Assembly: GCA_963210315.1 (NCBI GenBank)
Contig: OY723242.1
Coordinates: 2,046,001 to 2,110,000, forward strand
Direction: 5' to 3'
DNA length: 64,000 nucleotides
Source of the DNA: Rhynchopus euleeides
Lineage: Eukaryota; Euglenozoa; Diplonemea; Diplonemida; Diplonemidae
The translations under genes were made by a program, and so were the position numbers. The notes beneath the pieces were generated by a model. It worked only from the letters and a program-made list of their open reading frames with translations, was not told the origin of the DNA and ran no database searches. Positions 1 through 11,300 of the stretch are shown in pieces (position 1 is the stretch's first letter; the number at the start of each line of letters is the position of its first letter).

Positions 1-657
1 CGGAGGAAACGCGCCCAAGAGACGCCGGTAAACACACCTGGACAAGAGCCACCCCCGAAGACCCGGCAGCGAGTTGTACGGAAGAAGGCGCTGGTATATC
101 GCCTACAGAGATTGGCGGCCGCACGGGCGGAACGGCAGACGAAGGGGCGAGACTCCCTGCTACGCAAACGCATAGCGCCGCACAGAAGCCCAGCAAGCCA
201 AGGATGCCCAGGATGCGGGAAAACGGAGTCCAAGGCAGGGAACCCCCTCACAAAGACAACCCTCGCCCGACACACAGCCAAATGCCTGGCTTATCAGGAC
301 ATGCAAACTTCGACAGACGAGGATGACGAGGAAAAAGAGGAGGATGCCGAGGAGGGAGGATCCCAAGACCACAAAAGCAGTTCGAGCGCGAGTTCTGATG
401 CAGTGAAAGACTCGCCCCCCCTCGAAACAAAACCAAGCCGAGTAACCCCCCCAAAAAGACCCTGCGGTGCACCAGATGTAACTCGACAAAGACGAAGCAC
501 GGAGTCCCGTTCACAGAAGACTCCCTCCAACGACATGACTTGCAGTGCGCACGAATCAGAGGCGACAAAGACGAAACTCACGTCCCGAATTCAAAAGAAC
601 GGGTTTTTGAAAACCCCGAGGAGGGGGTCGGGAGGGTCCCGCTGGGTGGGTGGGTAG
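1..657 (+). pseudogene. 3' end of a zinc-finger ORF, frameshifted between two fingers
   Basis: An open frame enters from the left edge and stops at 655-657. It encodes a basic segment, then a finger with pattern C-x2-C-x18-H-x3-C (CPGCGK...LARHTAKC, about 208-288), then an acidic and Ser-rich stretch. A second finger with the same spacing (CTRCNS...LQRHDLQC, about 468-546) lies in another frame, so frame is lost between the two. The C-runs near 412-421 and 446-452 are the likely places, as a real indel or a homopolymer sequencing error. After the second finger the frame runs to 731 inside repeat DNA. Paired fingers of this kind occur near the N-terminus of retroelement proteins, so this may be a fragment of one. 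No catalytic domain is visible and the function is unknown. Confidence 0.5.
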
Positions 658-1112
658 GGTGGCATGGTGTGTGCCTCCCAGGCATCTCCACCCATGGCTA
701 TCCCTGGACCAGACCCACATTTCATGAGTGAAGCTTGGTACTTCTATCCACGAAATGACCCCACTACGATCCGCAGAAGTTCCAAACATTCAAAAGGACG
801 GGGTTTTGCAAACCCTGTGTGGGGGGGGTAGGAGGGGATCGGGAGGCCTCTGAAATACGGATATGGTTCATTGAGAAAAGAGGGGTCCCCATAACCTCCC
901 GACCCCACACGGGGTTTTCAAAACCCCGTTCTTTTGACTATTTGGGGTTTGTGCGGATCGTAGTGGGGTCATTTCGTCGGGTCTTGGGATCAAGCTTCAA
1001 TGACAAAACATGGTGCTGGTCCAGGTAGGTCCTGGGAGGACATGACTGGGAGGCACACCAGGCCACCCACCCGACCCCCTCCTCGGGTTTTTCAAAAACC
1101 CGTTCTTTTTCA
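590..1112. repeat. Imperfect foldback repeat of about 520 bp
   Basis: The left arm (590-845) and right arm (885-1112) are inverted copies around a centre near 860. Matching pieces are AAAGAACGGGTTTTTGAAAA at 594-613 with its complement near 1090-1110, GACCCCACTACGATCCGCA near 757-775 with its complement near 953-972, and CTGGACCAG near 704 with its complement near 1018. The GATCCGCAC motif recurs near 1127 and 8175, so the ends belong to a dispersed family. Confidence 0.75.
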
Positions 1113-1869
1113 AATATTTGGAGTTTGTGCGGATCGCAGTGGGGTCATTTTTGACATGGGGTGCCGATTCACAACCACCGTCATCGCCTCCACCCTCCCA
1201 CCACAAAAAGGACTAACAGAAGGTGCTGGGAGACTTGCGAGGCAACAAAAACAAAAAAACCCCCCCCCCCCAATGTTGTGACAAGCAAAACTTGTAAGTT
1301 CTGTAGGAATTTACAACATTCTTAAACCTTGATACCAAGACACAAAAAGGACTAACAGAAGGTGCTGGGAGACTTGCTCTTCCATTCACTCTCGACGATC
1401 AAACCCCACCACCACCGGCATCGCCACCACCCTTGAGGTCCCTCCAACACACCCACCCACCCACCGCCTAGGCTCCCCTGCAGCACCCCCCCCTGGATTT
1501 CCAGGGCGGGGTCGAAGAAGGGGTTTACACCTGTGTGATAGCGCCCCGGACGGGGGGGCGGACGGGGCGGGCGGCAGTGAGCGGTGGGCGGGTCAGCTTT
1601 TGGAGCGCTGGGCTGTTGGTATTGCTGGGGGCGCCCGTGAAAGCGCGAGCGGCAGAATGGTATGTCGAGCTGTTGTCGTGTGGCATCGGCTGCACAGCAG
1701 AGGCATCGTTATGAGCGGCCCACATAAGTAAGACAAGCCTTTACGTTTGACGCTCTGTATGTGGGACGGGGCATCCGAAACAATGGACCCCCCACTGAGC
1801 ATAGTAGAGGCAATTGCTCACCAATAGTGTTCTTTCCTTTTCTGCTGAAAGCCACCGCCTCACCTGCAG
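1113..1869. other. Gene-poor stretch with short repeats
   Basis: A 35 bp segment beginning ACAAAAAGGACTAACAGAAG occurs at about 1203 and again at about 1341. Between them lies a hairpin-ended segment (1272-1347, starting AATGTTGTGACAAGC) that recurs near 6584 and 7026. An upstream exon of the La/KH gene must lie to the left of 1870, but I could not place it. Confidence 0.5.
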
Positions 1870-2879
1870 AGTCAAGATGGCGGCGTCGCGCGGGACGAGA
1901 AAATCATGAAGCAAGTGGAATATTACTTCAGCGCTCAGAACCTTCCTCGCGACTCCTATTTGCAGTCGCAGATGAACGACGAGTTGGAGGTATGGCTTTA
2001 ACAAGACATGTGTTCTGCCTTATGCCAAACCAACTCCTTCTCGACACCCCATTCACCTCCGCCCCCTCCCGTAGGTGTCCATTGAAACCATCGCCTCGTT
2101 CCGGAAGGTGAAGGAGCTGACAACCGACAAGGCGGTCGTGCTGGATGCCCTGAAGCTGTCGTCACTGATCTGCTGCACCGAGTCGGGCATGCTGCGGCAC
2201 CTGCACGCTACCCGCGACTCGAACAGCTTCGTCATCGACAGCGACGCTGTCCTGACGGAGGCCGAGGTGCTGACCCTCTTCAGCGACCCGATGCCGAAGG
2301 TCGTCTGCGAGGAGGGTTCCTTCGTCGTCACATTCGGCGACGAGGAGACGAGCAAAGTCAACAAAGAGCGCATCAGCGGGAAGCGCCTCACTGGTCACGC
2401 CGAGATCCTCAAGACGTACTGCCGCATCACGTACACGTTGGAGGAGGAGGAACAGCAGAGGTTGCACCTCATACGGCAGCGCAAGGGGCACCTTGTGACG
2501 GGGAAGTCGACTGCGACCCGGAAGCACGAGTTCCCCGCGGCGTACCGTTCCATCCTGATCGGGAAGGGGGGGTCCACCATCAAGAAGCTGACGGAGCAGT
2601 ACCCCTCGCTGCACATCGACACGCGCTCGGATGAGGTGTTCCTGACGATGACGGCAGACAGCGAGGCGACGATTGACAAGGCGATTGTCGACATCGACAA
2701 GCTGCTGCCAGCCAGCGAGGAGCGCGCCCGCCCCGCAGCAGCAGCCCACGCGCACCCCGCCGCAGCGGCTGCCAGCGCGGCGGGCAGCAGCGACGGTGGG
2801 TCGCCCCACAGGGGCACGCCTTCGCAGGAGCAGCTGAAGCAGCCGAAGGCGGGGCCGGAAGGGGGGGGCGCGCAGCAGC

Positions 2880-2915
<36 letters not shown>

Positions 2916-3241
2916 CGATGCACCAGCAGGCCCTGATGCACCAGGCCCTCATGCACCAGCAGCAGATGGCGATGCTGAACCAGCAGCGCGCAGGGCAGAT
3001 GCACCCGGGCATGGGTGGCATGGGCGGTGCCATGGGTGGCGGCATGGGTCCCATGGGCATGGGTGGCATGGGCATGGGCATGGGCATGGGCGGCATGGGT
3101 GGTGGCATGGGCGGCATGGGTGGTGGCATGGGCGGCATGGGCGACCCCCGTGCAGGCATGCACCCCAGCATGGGGAACAACAGCGCGTGGCGTGGCGGCG
3201 GTGGTGGCGCTGGCGGTGGCGGTGGCGGTGGTGGCGGTGGT

Positions 3242-3278
<37 letters not shown>

Positions 3279-4549
3279 CGGGTGGTGGTGGTGCGGGCGG
3301 CATGGCTGGCATGGTGACTCGCGAGTTCACGATTCCCGGGAAGAACGCAGGGCTGCTGATCGGGAAGAAGGGGTCGCAGAAGGCCAAGATCGAAGAGCAC
3401 TTCAACGGGTGCAAGATCAAGGTGGTGACATCGGATGTCGAGTCTGTGGATGCGTCTGTGGTGGTCAACGCCGCAGACCACAACACCGCCGATGCGGTTG
3501 TGAAGCACATCATGCAGAACTTCGGCTCCCCTTGTATGCCACCCCTCCCCCCCCTCTCCATGGAGCATCCCCCCCAAAACCCCACCCTTCCTTCCTTTTT
3601 TGGAGTACGATTTTGAAGCACTACACTACCACCCCACCCCCCGCCCTCCTACAGCCTCGAAGGGCATGGCCGGACCTGGCTCAAGCCCAGGCATGAGTCC
3701 TGGCCTTAGCCCAGGCCTGAGCCCCGGTGTGTCCCCCACGATGCCGAGCATGAAGCCGCCAGGCATGGGACTCCCCGGAATGGGAGGGGCTGGGCCTCTC
3801 GGTGGGCCAGGCATGCAGCTTGGCGGCATGGGTGGCATGGGCGGTATGGGCGGCATGGGTGGCATGGGCGGCGGCATGGGCCAGATGGGGCCCCTCCAGG
3901 GGCTGGGTGGGCCCGGCATGGGCATGGGCGGTATGGGCGGGTCAGGGAACCCCATGGGAGGCGGTATGGGCGCTGGCATGGGTGGCGGTATGGGCGGCCT
4001 TGGGCCCATGGCAGGCATGGGGCAGATGGGCGGACAGGGGATGAGCCCGATGGGGATGCAGGCCCTCGCGGGTATGGGTGGCATGGGTGGAATGGGCGGC
4101 ATGCCAGGCATGCCGGGCATGGGCGGTGCAGGGATGCCTGCGATGGGCATGGGCGGGATGCCAGGCATGCCGGGGCGCAGCATGGGCGGCAAGTATGTCA
4201 CCGGGGAGGGGTGTGCGAAGTGCAGTGCTGTTAGCAGCAAATCATACCAATGGGCACAAAGTACAAACCCCCACCAAAGACAAGCGAATCAGCAGTGTGT
4301 ATCTGTACACAGAAATAAACCAAACCTAACATGCCAGTACAGTACAAACCCCCTCATCAGGCTTGTGCGGGGTGTTGCTTTTGTTGTTTTGCCCAGGATT
4401 TGGCGCGCATAACACCACACCATACACATGTTGCTGTCAAACTGCTGTGCTGGCTGGCCAGCAGACTGCCCACACTCTCCCTCTTCAGGTCGCCACCGTC
4501 GCCATCGATGAATGCGTTGCAGGACATGCTGGCACGCGGATCGAAGTAA
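1870..4549 (+). CDS. La-motif and double KH-domain RNA-binding protein (5' end incomplete)
   Basis: Four exons fit one frame: 1870-1989, 2075-3533, 3655-4192 and 4489-4549 (stop TAA at 4547). Donors are GTATGG, GTATGC and GTATGT; acceptors are TAG, CAG and CAG, and the phases join exactly. Exons 1 and 2 together encode a La-type winged helix (KIMKQVEYYFSAQNLPRDSY, then ETIASFRKVKELTTD). KH domain 1 (about 2527-2710) has the GKGG loop and KH domain 2 (about 3319-3520) has GKKG, so both keep the GxxG needed for RNA binding. Between them lie an Ala-rich segment, a polyQ run (2875-2915), a Gly/Met repeat and polyGly (3190-3300). The C-terminal exon is Gly/Met/Pro-rich. Exon 1790 bp onward has no ATG upstream in frame except Met at 1906, inside the La motif, so one or more upstream exons are missing. 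The protein probably binds mRNA in the cytoplasm or in granules; its target is unknown. Confidence 0.85.
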
Positions 4550-5724
4550 TCAAGCCTGGCGGGACCCACCAAGCGGGTTTAAAGTGTGGGTATAAAAGCC
4601 TTGCTTTGCGTGCGAGAAACAGGGGGTGATACGCGCGCCTGTGAGTGTAGCACAGCGCCCAAGCCGCAGTGCTGCAGTGTGTGACAACACCACCAAAAAA
4701 AATAGGGGGGGGGAGGAGGGGGATGCACACCGCCGAGGGAGGGACACCGAGAGTGGTGTGATGAGGTGAGTTGCAAAAAAAATATGCGACACAATACCGG
4801 CTGTTCTCTAAACACCCCCCGCTCTCCCTCTCTCCCCCCCCCCCTCTACCCTCTCCCTGGGGTTGCGAGGTGTGCGGTCCAGAGGGAAAATACAGCAGCA
4901 GTCTCTCGAGTCTTCCTTTCAGATGATTTTTGCATTGATCACTTCCACCGCCCCCTTCCCCCCTCTCCCCCATTATAACCGTGTGTCTCGTGTCGTCAGT
5001 ACACTGCACTGCCAGGCGGTGCAGTGTTCGGGCTCAGGCGTTTCTTGAAAACCGCTGGTGCCAGACGTGCCGTCGCCCTCCGACCCCCACCCCCCCTCCC
5101 CAAAGCACACACTACACTCATACGCGCATATGTGAATCTTTTTGGAAAAGCGCCGGTGGCACCTGGTAGGGAGGGTAGGCCAGTCGCCTGCCTTTAGGCC
5201 TTCAGAGCCCAATTGGTACCCACGGATACGACCACTGGGGGTCTGTCCGCAACAGCAATACGGCACGGGCAGGTGTCTGAATCTTGTAAGGGGGGGGGGG
5301 TATACAATCACTTTGTTGGGATGTCAGAAAGGCGTCACACCGGGGTCATTCCCTTGCTGGCAGCTAGAGAGGTGCAGGGGCAGGACCCGGAGCCGCCTCA
5401 CAGTTGGCAGACACAGCGAAGGAGATATCTGTTTATCACAATACTTCCCATCCAGTGGTACCGTGATCCGTGTCAGAGAGCCCGCATACCTAGAAACTTG
5501 TGGTCGCCGCACACACAGATACACTGGTGCTCCTGAATGGGCGCTGGATAAAGGGCGCCATACACACTGGCCTCCCCTCCAAAGTGCAGAAAAGTGATGT
5601 CGCCTCACAAAAGAGGAGAGACAAAACTGGCGCAGTTTGACAGAGCCGAAGGTGCCCCGCACGCTCCCCCCCGACCCCCATGTGGTCTGTCTCGTCCCCA
5701 CTTCGCCAAAAAATGTGTTTCGTG
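4550..5724. other. Intergenic stretch, no gene seen
   Basis: This holds the presumed 3' untranslated region of the La/KH gene, then C/T- and G-rich tracts. No ORF has recognisable content. The only structure noticed is short G-runs near 4700 and 5290. Confidence 0.5.
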
Positions 5725-6367
5725 CAGGCCGTTCGCTCGGGGCGAAGTTGGGCCCAACTTCGCTAAAAAACATATATCTTCAGATTTACTTCGTCCCAAC
5801 TTCGCCCAACAACTTCGCCCAAGGGGACGAAGTTGGGATAAAAAAATTCTGGGCTCGGCCCCCACCCACCGAAGGGGTGGGTGGTGAAAGAGCCCACGGG
5901 ATCACGAGGCTCAGGGGATGGGGAATGCACGAGGAAGGAAGTGTCAGAAGGAGACCACAACGACCTTCCCCAAAGTACGATGTATTGCTCCGCCCAGACC
6001 CCCCTGTGGCGTATGCCTGGTGTCCTTTCAAGTTACATGAATCTGTCCATCCGCAATGAACAGATGTTCACTACCGTGGCCTCCGGCGGCTGGGCTCCGC
6101 CCCCCAGACCCCCCTGGCAGCCGAACTGTGTGGCACAGCGGTCCCTGCCAGTCCACGGGCGTTTTCGCTCATAAGCAAGGTTATTAGTGCCTCCGGGGGT
6201 ACTAACAGCCTTGCCAGAAGTGCAGCGATCTGCCCTCTCAAGGAAAGGTAGCCAATGTGGCCTCCCGAGGGGCGCCTCCCTGTGGTTAAAAAAATTCCAA
6301 AATCCCAAAATCCCAAATAAAACTTCGTCCACCCCACACGGGATCTGTGGACGATAGCGAACGGCCT
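5725..6367. mobile_element. Non-autonomous hAT-like element, uninterrupted copy
   Basis: The ends are 13 bp inverted repeats CAGGCCGTTCGCT and AGCGAACGGCCTG. The body has no transposase. It includes a CGAAGTTGGG/CCCAACTTCG palindromic part, a GGCTCGGCCCCCACCCACCG segment and one copy of the dispersed hairpin repeat (6061-6116). The same sequence, cut by insertions, forms the frame of the 38.9-49.1 kb complex, which has an 8 bp target duplication. No clear 8 bp duplication flanks this copy. Confidence 0.75.
6061..6116 (+). repeat. Dispersed GC hairpin repeat (GATGTTCACTACCGTGGCC family)
   Basis: About 57 bp: a constant GATGTTCACTACCGTGGCC head, then CTCCGGCGGCTGGG and a GGGGGGCTCCGCCCCCC hairpin, then AGACCCCCCTG. 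Other copies are at 8892-8951, 9542-9602 (minus strand), 10955-11011, 11130-11187, 19263-19321, 19433-19490, 20017-20072, 20203-20261, 37625-37683 (diverged) and 48825-48850 (cut short). Confidence 0.85.
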
Positions 6368-6482
6368 GCCCCCAGCAGCAAAAAAAAAGTAAAAAAAAAG
6401 GAGTTCAAAAAAAAGAAGAACAAAAGAAGAAAAAAATGCAAAGGAAAGAACATGCCTCTATTCATCTATCGATCTCTCTCTC

Positions 6483-6812
6483 CACGGTGGCCAGGATTCT
6501 GTGGGATATCAAAACGGGAGATAGGGGCGGGTTTATCCCGCGGGCGAGGTCCCCCTCGCTACTTTCTACAATCAAACCCCCCCAATGTTGTGACAAGCAA
6601 AACTTGTGGTAGCAACGGGAGATAGGGGCGGGTTATCCCGCCACCGGGGAGGTCTCCCTCGCCGGTTTGATATCCCGCCAGGGTAGGGGGGGGGAGATGA
6701 CCCCCTACCCGGCGTGGTTTGACAAAAACGAGTATTATGTCACTTTCAAAAGTGGGATATATCCCACCGGCATCTCCCGTTTTTGATATCCCACAGAATC
6801 CTGGCCACCGTG
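6483..6812. mobile_element. TIR element with CACGGTGG ends, 330 bp
   Basis: The termini are inverted repeats of about 40 bp (CACGGTGGCCAGGATTCTGT...), identical over the first 32 bp. The inside is non-coding, with GGGATATC/GATATCCC palindromes and GGGATAGGGGCGGG-like repeats. It sits in a TC-rich microsatellite, which hides any target duplication. The same terminal heptamer is found on three other elements in this window. Confidence 0.75.
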
Positions 6813-7103
6813 TCTCTCTCTCTCTCTCTCTCTCTTCACTTTGTTTGTTCCTTTTTCTTATAATTGCAGTATCTTCTCCCCAGAACATTCCACCCCCACT
6901 CCGCCCCAACTCCTTCTGGTCTTCTGATAGCTGCCTGGGGTCGGGGGTGGGGGGGTGGGGGGTCAACGGTGGTCAGGGGTGGCACGGGGTGGGTGAGGTG
7001 TGCTTCGTGGCGGGCAGCGCTCAGAAAATGTTGTGACAAGCAAAATTTGTAAGTTCTGCGGGAATTTACACATTCTTAAAACCCTTGATACCAAGACACA
7101 AAT

Positions 7104-7261
7104 GGGCGTCTTCGCTCAGATGTGCAGAAAGGCCTGTAGTCGATGCGGGTCCGCGAACATAGCCAATGTAGAAAGGTGAGAGTCTGGGCGAGCCGCCTCA
7201 CAACACTTGGCTGTGCAGTGTCATAGTTTGACACACAGTGTGGCACAGAGCGAAGGCCCCC
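7104..7261. mobile_element. MITE with GGGGGYCTTCGCT ends
   Basis: Ends are GGGCGTCTTCGCTC and GAGCGAAGGCCCCC, flanked by AAT on both sides. The part near the right end (GTTTGACACACAGTGTGGCA) is shared, in inverse order, with the elements at 14583 and 58919. Confidence 0.7.
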
Positions 7262-8891
7262 AATGGGAACGGTTGAAGCAGGACATGCGCCTCGCACAAA
7301 GAGGGAGGCAAACATACTCCCTCCCCCGACACAATTTCTTTTTCACACACGGCAAGAATCTTGTCACAGTGAGAGAGAGAGAAATTCTTGAGTCTCTGTT
7401 TGTGTCGGAGGATAGAAAAGGGAAAAGGGGTGAGGTAAACAACATTCTGAGATCTCAGAGAGAGTGGTTGTACCTTGTTGATCGCTTCCACTATCTCGAG
7501 CACACCACCCTTCATCGGGCAAAACGCGTGAGGTTGTTTGTTCGCCCGGAGTTTGGCGCACAAAAAAAACACAGAGCGTCGGCCCCACGTCGGCCCCACT
7601 GGCAGAGCAGGTCTACCCCACGTTCGCCACACACACCACCTGTTGGAGTGTTGATAATGGATGGGATGTGGATGAGCATTACATAGCAATTGACACCACC
7701 TGTTCTCCACGACACGAACAGCGAGAGCGGGGAAGGCTCGAAGCCCTCACCCCACCTCCCCTCACCCATCCCCTCCCCGTCCCACCCTTCCCCGAGCCAC
7801 CGGAGCCGCCAGAACCCACCTCGATCTTCTTTTTTTTTGACCTAAGTCCATCCGTTGTTTGCCTCATCTATATTGTCTTTGAAAAGGGGGTGGTGGGTAT
7901 GGAGGCGAGCCCTTTTGCCTCTTTGTGACGAAACCGTGCGCCGGGAGTGAGTCCCGTAGGGACAGGTGTTGGCGGTTTCTGCACAACAGAGCTGGCAGGA
8001 CCAGGGGATAAGATAGGTCTGGTTTTCCGGTTTTCAAAACCAGGGTTTCCCGGTTCCCGGTTTTCTGGAAAAAAAAAAAAAGGTCGGTCTCATTTTTGGC
8101 GGGTTTTTTTGTGACTTTGGGACAGTAGAACAGTCAGAAAAAACGCCATAAAAAAATAGAAAGTGACCCCATCGTGATCCGCACAGAGCTCAAATAGTCC
8201 AAAGAAGGCAGAGAAGCGGAGAAGAAAAATGGACCTAGCGGGTGGCCCGGTGGGTGGTGATGCCCTCGTCATGCAGGTCTCTTCTGTTTTGAAGGTGCAC
8301 ACATGGTGGACTCCAGCCACCCTAGCGAGTGTCTAAGAGGGGTCTAAGACTGCAGTCTGTACTGAAGACGGGAGTCTATTTTCCAGCTAATTTACGCTAA
8401 GACTCCCGCTGGTTGAGATTCATGGGAGACACACGGTGTACTCCAGCGGAGGTAGGGTAACCTCCGCTGGAGTTCACCGTGTCGTCTGCCTCTGTGCAGC
8501 GTCACTCGGTGCCATCGAATACATGGCGACAGCCCACCAACTCGAGACAGATCTGCTTGTCTGGAGGGCTGAGACGAGAACACGAACGAATTTCAAGCAG
8601 TCTTGAAGGTCGCCAAGCCTATTGGGGGCAACTAACAGATGAGATTTGTTTGTTGCCTGTCGTCACAGCTAGCCCATCTCCTCGATAACGGAATGTGTGC
8701 AGAGATCTCGTGGACCCTTTGGCCATTCTGTCGTGCACCCACTCCACCCACAACGCACACCTGTCACGAGTGGTCGCTCCCCCGTCCTCCTCCACCCTGA
8801 AGGTTGAACCCTCAAGGACCAGTGATCTCCTGCTGGCCGGGCTGCGATCAGCGAAGCCTTCCTACTTACAAGCGAATCCAGACTGTAGGGA
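7262..8891. other. Gene-poor stretch with small repeats
   Basis: No supported gene. It contains a ~50 bp dispersed repeat at 7641-7691 (GGAGTGTTGATAATGGATGG...), related copies of which lie at 14529-14583 and 17752-17806. A near-perfect hairpin with CACGGTG ends is at 8432-8481. A GACCCCATCGTGATCCGCAC motif near 8165 is shared with the foldback at 590-1112. Confidence 0.5.
8432..8481. repeat. Short hairpin with CACGGTG ends
   Basis: CACGGTGTACTCCAGCGGAG is followed after a short loop by CTCCGCTGGAGTTCACCGTG, an almost perfect 21 bp stem. The ends match those of the larger CACGGTGG TIR elements. Confidence 0.75.
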
Positions 8892-10954
8892 ACAGATGTT
8901 CACTACCGTGGCCTCCGGCGGCTGGGGGGCTCCGCCCCCCAGACCCCCCTGCGTAAAAAAATTACACCAGACCGGTTTTTTGGCCGAGAGTCCAAACTTT
9001 CAAAGCAGCTGCTGCGCCTGCCCCACCAAGCAGCCTCAGTACGACAGGACGCGCGCAGGCACCGGGCCCTCTCAGATTCTGGGAGGGTTTGCGCGGGTCG
9101 CGCGCGCCGAAGGCGCGCGCGAAAAATTTTCAAAACCAGAAAAACCGGAAAACGGCGCCAGAAAAAAAGTCTATCTTATACCCTGGGCAGGACTCCCTCC
9201 GGAAAAAAAAAGCAGTTTTTTTTGTCTTCTCTCCCGATCCAGATGCCGTACGTTTTTTTTTACCCGTGGAGGCCAGGGTTTTCGCTAATCTTCCAGGGGG
9301 GGTCAGACCCAGGAAGATTTCTACTCTTCCACCCACCCCGCCCAGTATTTCCCCCTCCAGGGAACAGCGCTCGTGCTGACCTCTGGGCGTCGGAGGAACA
9401 CCAAAATTGGGGTTTGGGGTCACTTTTTCCTCCCAACAGGCACACGGACACATGATTCAACACATCAGCATGGGCTCTCGCCTCTTTAAGATGTGACGCC
9501 GCGATGCGCTCAGGCCTTGGCAACTGACAGGTACATGTCACAGGGGGGTCTGGGGGGCGGAGCCCCCCAGCCGCCGGAGGCCACGGTAGTGAACATCTGT
9601 TCTTGTGCGTATCCCATGCACGGGATTGGAAGCCGTGCCAAATACCAGTCGGATTCGGTCCAGAAGTCACCGTCGGGCCGCCAAAAAGCCCCCCAAAAAA
9701 AACAAGAAAAAAATCTGGCGATCAGATTTTTTTTTGTTTTTTCCCCCAGGAAGATATCTTCCTGGGATTTTCCAGATTTTTTATTTTTTTTGAAGATTTT
9801 TCACCCCAAATCTTCCAAGCGAAAACACTGGTGGAGGCCTTCACTACCCGGTGTGACAAAGTGAGAAAAGGTGAGGCGGTAAACTCTCCCCACTGACTGA
9901 CGAGCCGTGACTAGTAGCGAAGGTTTCCTGTTGTTTGTCTCGGATTTTCTGTGTTTGGAAAGGGGCGTGGAGCTGGCGATGAATGCTCGCGGGATATACT
10001 GACCCCACGGTTTCTTTTTATCCCCCAGCAGAGTGCAGAGCAAAATAAAATGCAAGGCAAAAAAATCGAAGAAAAGATTGTGCGAAGCAAAGGGTCGTTG
10101 TCAGTTTTGATTGACCGTTTCTTTCTTTTATTTTTTCTTTCGTTCTTTTTTTATTTGTTTGTCTTTTGTTTGTCTCGCCCTCCCCCCACACAACACAACA
10201 CAACACAACACAACACAACACAACACAACACAACACAACACACACACCCCATCCTCACATTTCCCCGCAACCCCTGTCTCTTTTCTATACTGTTTCCCAC
10301 CTTCCCCCCAGTCTTCCCTTTCCGATGGCCCTAAGCTTTGACCGAGCTCGTGGTTGTCGTTCCAAAGCATTTTTAAAAAAACCAAAAATTCAAAAAATTC
10401 AATAACTTGCCAGTGAGTTCTTCTCGCGAGGTTTGAGGACTAGCTGCGTCTATCCGGCGTGGGGACTACGCTTTTCTGGCAACAGTCTGTACGCCGCTGT
10501 CCGGTCGTCCTTGGTCGGTCTGGCTGGAGGATGTCGTTCCTAAAAAAAAGGGTTTGTTGGGTTAATCTCGCGATACTCTACGAGTACAACAACACCTTCT
10601 GGCAACACTACGCCGCAGTCTGGACGTCTCGTACGTCAGGCTGGAAGGCGTCGATATAAAAAACAACACCGGTTCTCTCCCCACCTGGTGATCCACCTGA
10701 CGCAGGGGTGGAGCTTGGGGGTTTTTTCAGGTCAGCTGACCTGATTTTCTGCAGGCCCTCACAAAAAATCAGGTCAGGGGTAAAAAGAAAAAAAAATATA
10801 GATTTTCGGGGAACCGGAAAAGTTGGCTCCTCGCCTTGGGGTCTCAAGGTGACCAGGAGGCGTTTCGTGAGCAAAGTGACCCCAGCGACATGAGCACAGG
10901 CCTCAAACAGTCACAATAGAGGACAAATGAAGCTGCCCAACCCGTACCGTGCAA
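8892..10954. other. Repeat-rich stretch without a supported gene
   Basis: Hairpin-family copies lie at 8892-8951 (plus) and 9542-9602 (minus), facing each other about 600 bp apart. Between them are A- and T-rich tracts. A GCGCGCGCCGAAGGCGCGCG palindrome is near 9098-9120. A pentanucleotide microsatellite is at about 10186-10241. Confidence 0.55.
10186..10241. repeat. (ACAAC)n pentanucleotide microsatellite
   Basis: About eleven uninterrupted units of ACAAC on the plus strand, in non-coding DNA. Confidence 0.95.
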
Positions 10955-11300
10955 CAGACGTTTACTACCGTGGCCTCCGGCGGCTGGGGGCTCCGCCCCC
11001 CAGACCCCCCTGTGGCATGTGCCTGTCTTGTACCCAAGCCCTTTACATCAGGGAATGGAGTACAGACCGCCCTCAGTATCCTCAGGAGGACGCAGCCAAC
11101 TCACACAGAATCCGTACGCCCGCAAGTCACAGATGTTCACTACCGTGGCCTCCGGCGGCTGGGGGCTCCGCCCCCCAGACCCCCCCTATGGCATGTGTTT
11201 GTCTTGTAACCAAGTCCTTGCGCGTCCGGGGCTGCATCTCAGTTCCGGTACCCTCGCGGGAGGCTGGGCCCGAGCACTGATCTCTGAGACGAACCGGGGG
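10955..11300 (+). repeat. Paired hairpin unit, copy 1
   Basis: Two hairpin-family repeats (10955-11011 and 11130-11187) lie 175 bp apart around a shared spacer with CTCAGGAGGACGCAGCCAAC and CACAGAATC. A shared right part (AAGTCCTTGCGCGTCCGGG, then GGCTGGGCCCGAGCAC) follows. The same arrangement recurs at 19263-19490 and 20017-20400, so the repeated unit is larger than the hairpin. Confidence 0.7.

Noticed and set aside
2162-3621. Long minus-strand frames opposite the La/KH gene
   Set aside because: Their Thr/Ala/His and Pro runs are the complement of Gly/Met and Gln repeats; the plus strand has real domains and splice sites.
10188-10245. Possible CRISPR-like array
   Set aside because: A plain 5 bp microsatellite with no spacers, in a eukaryotic genome.
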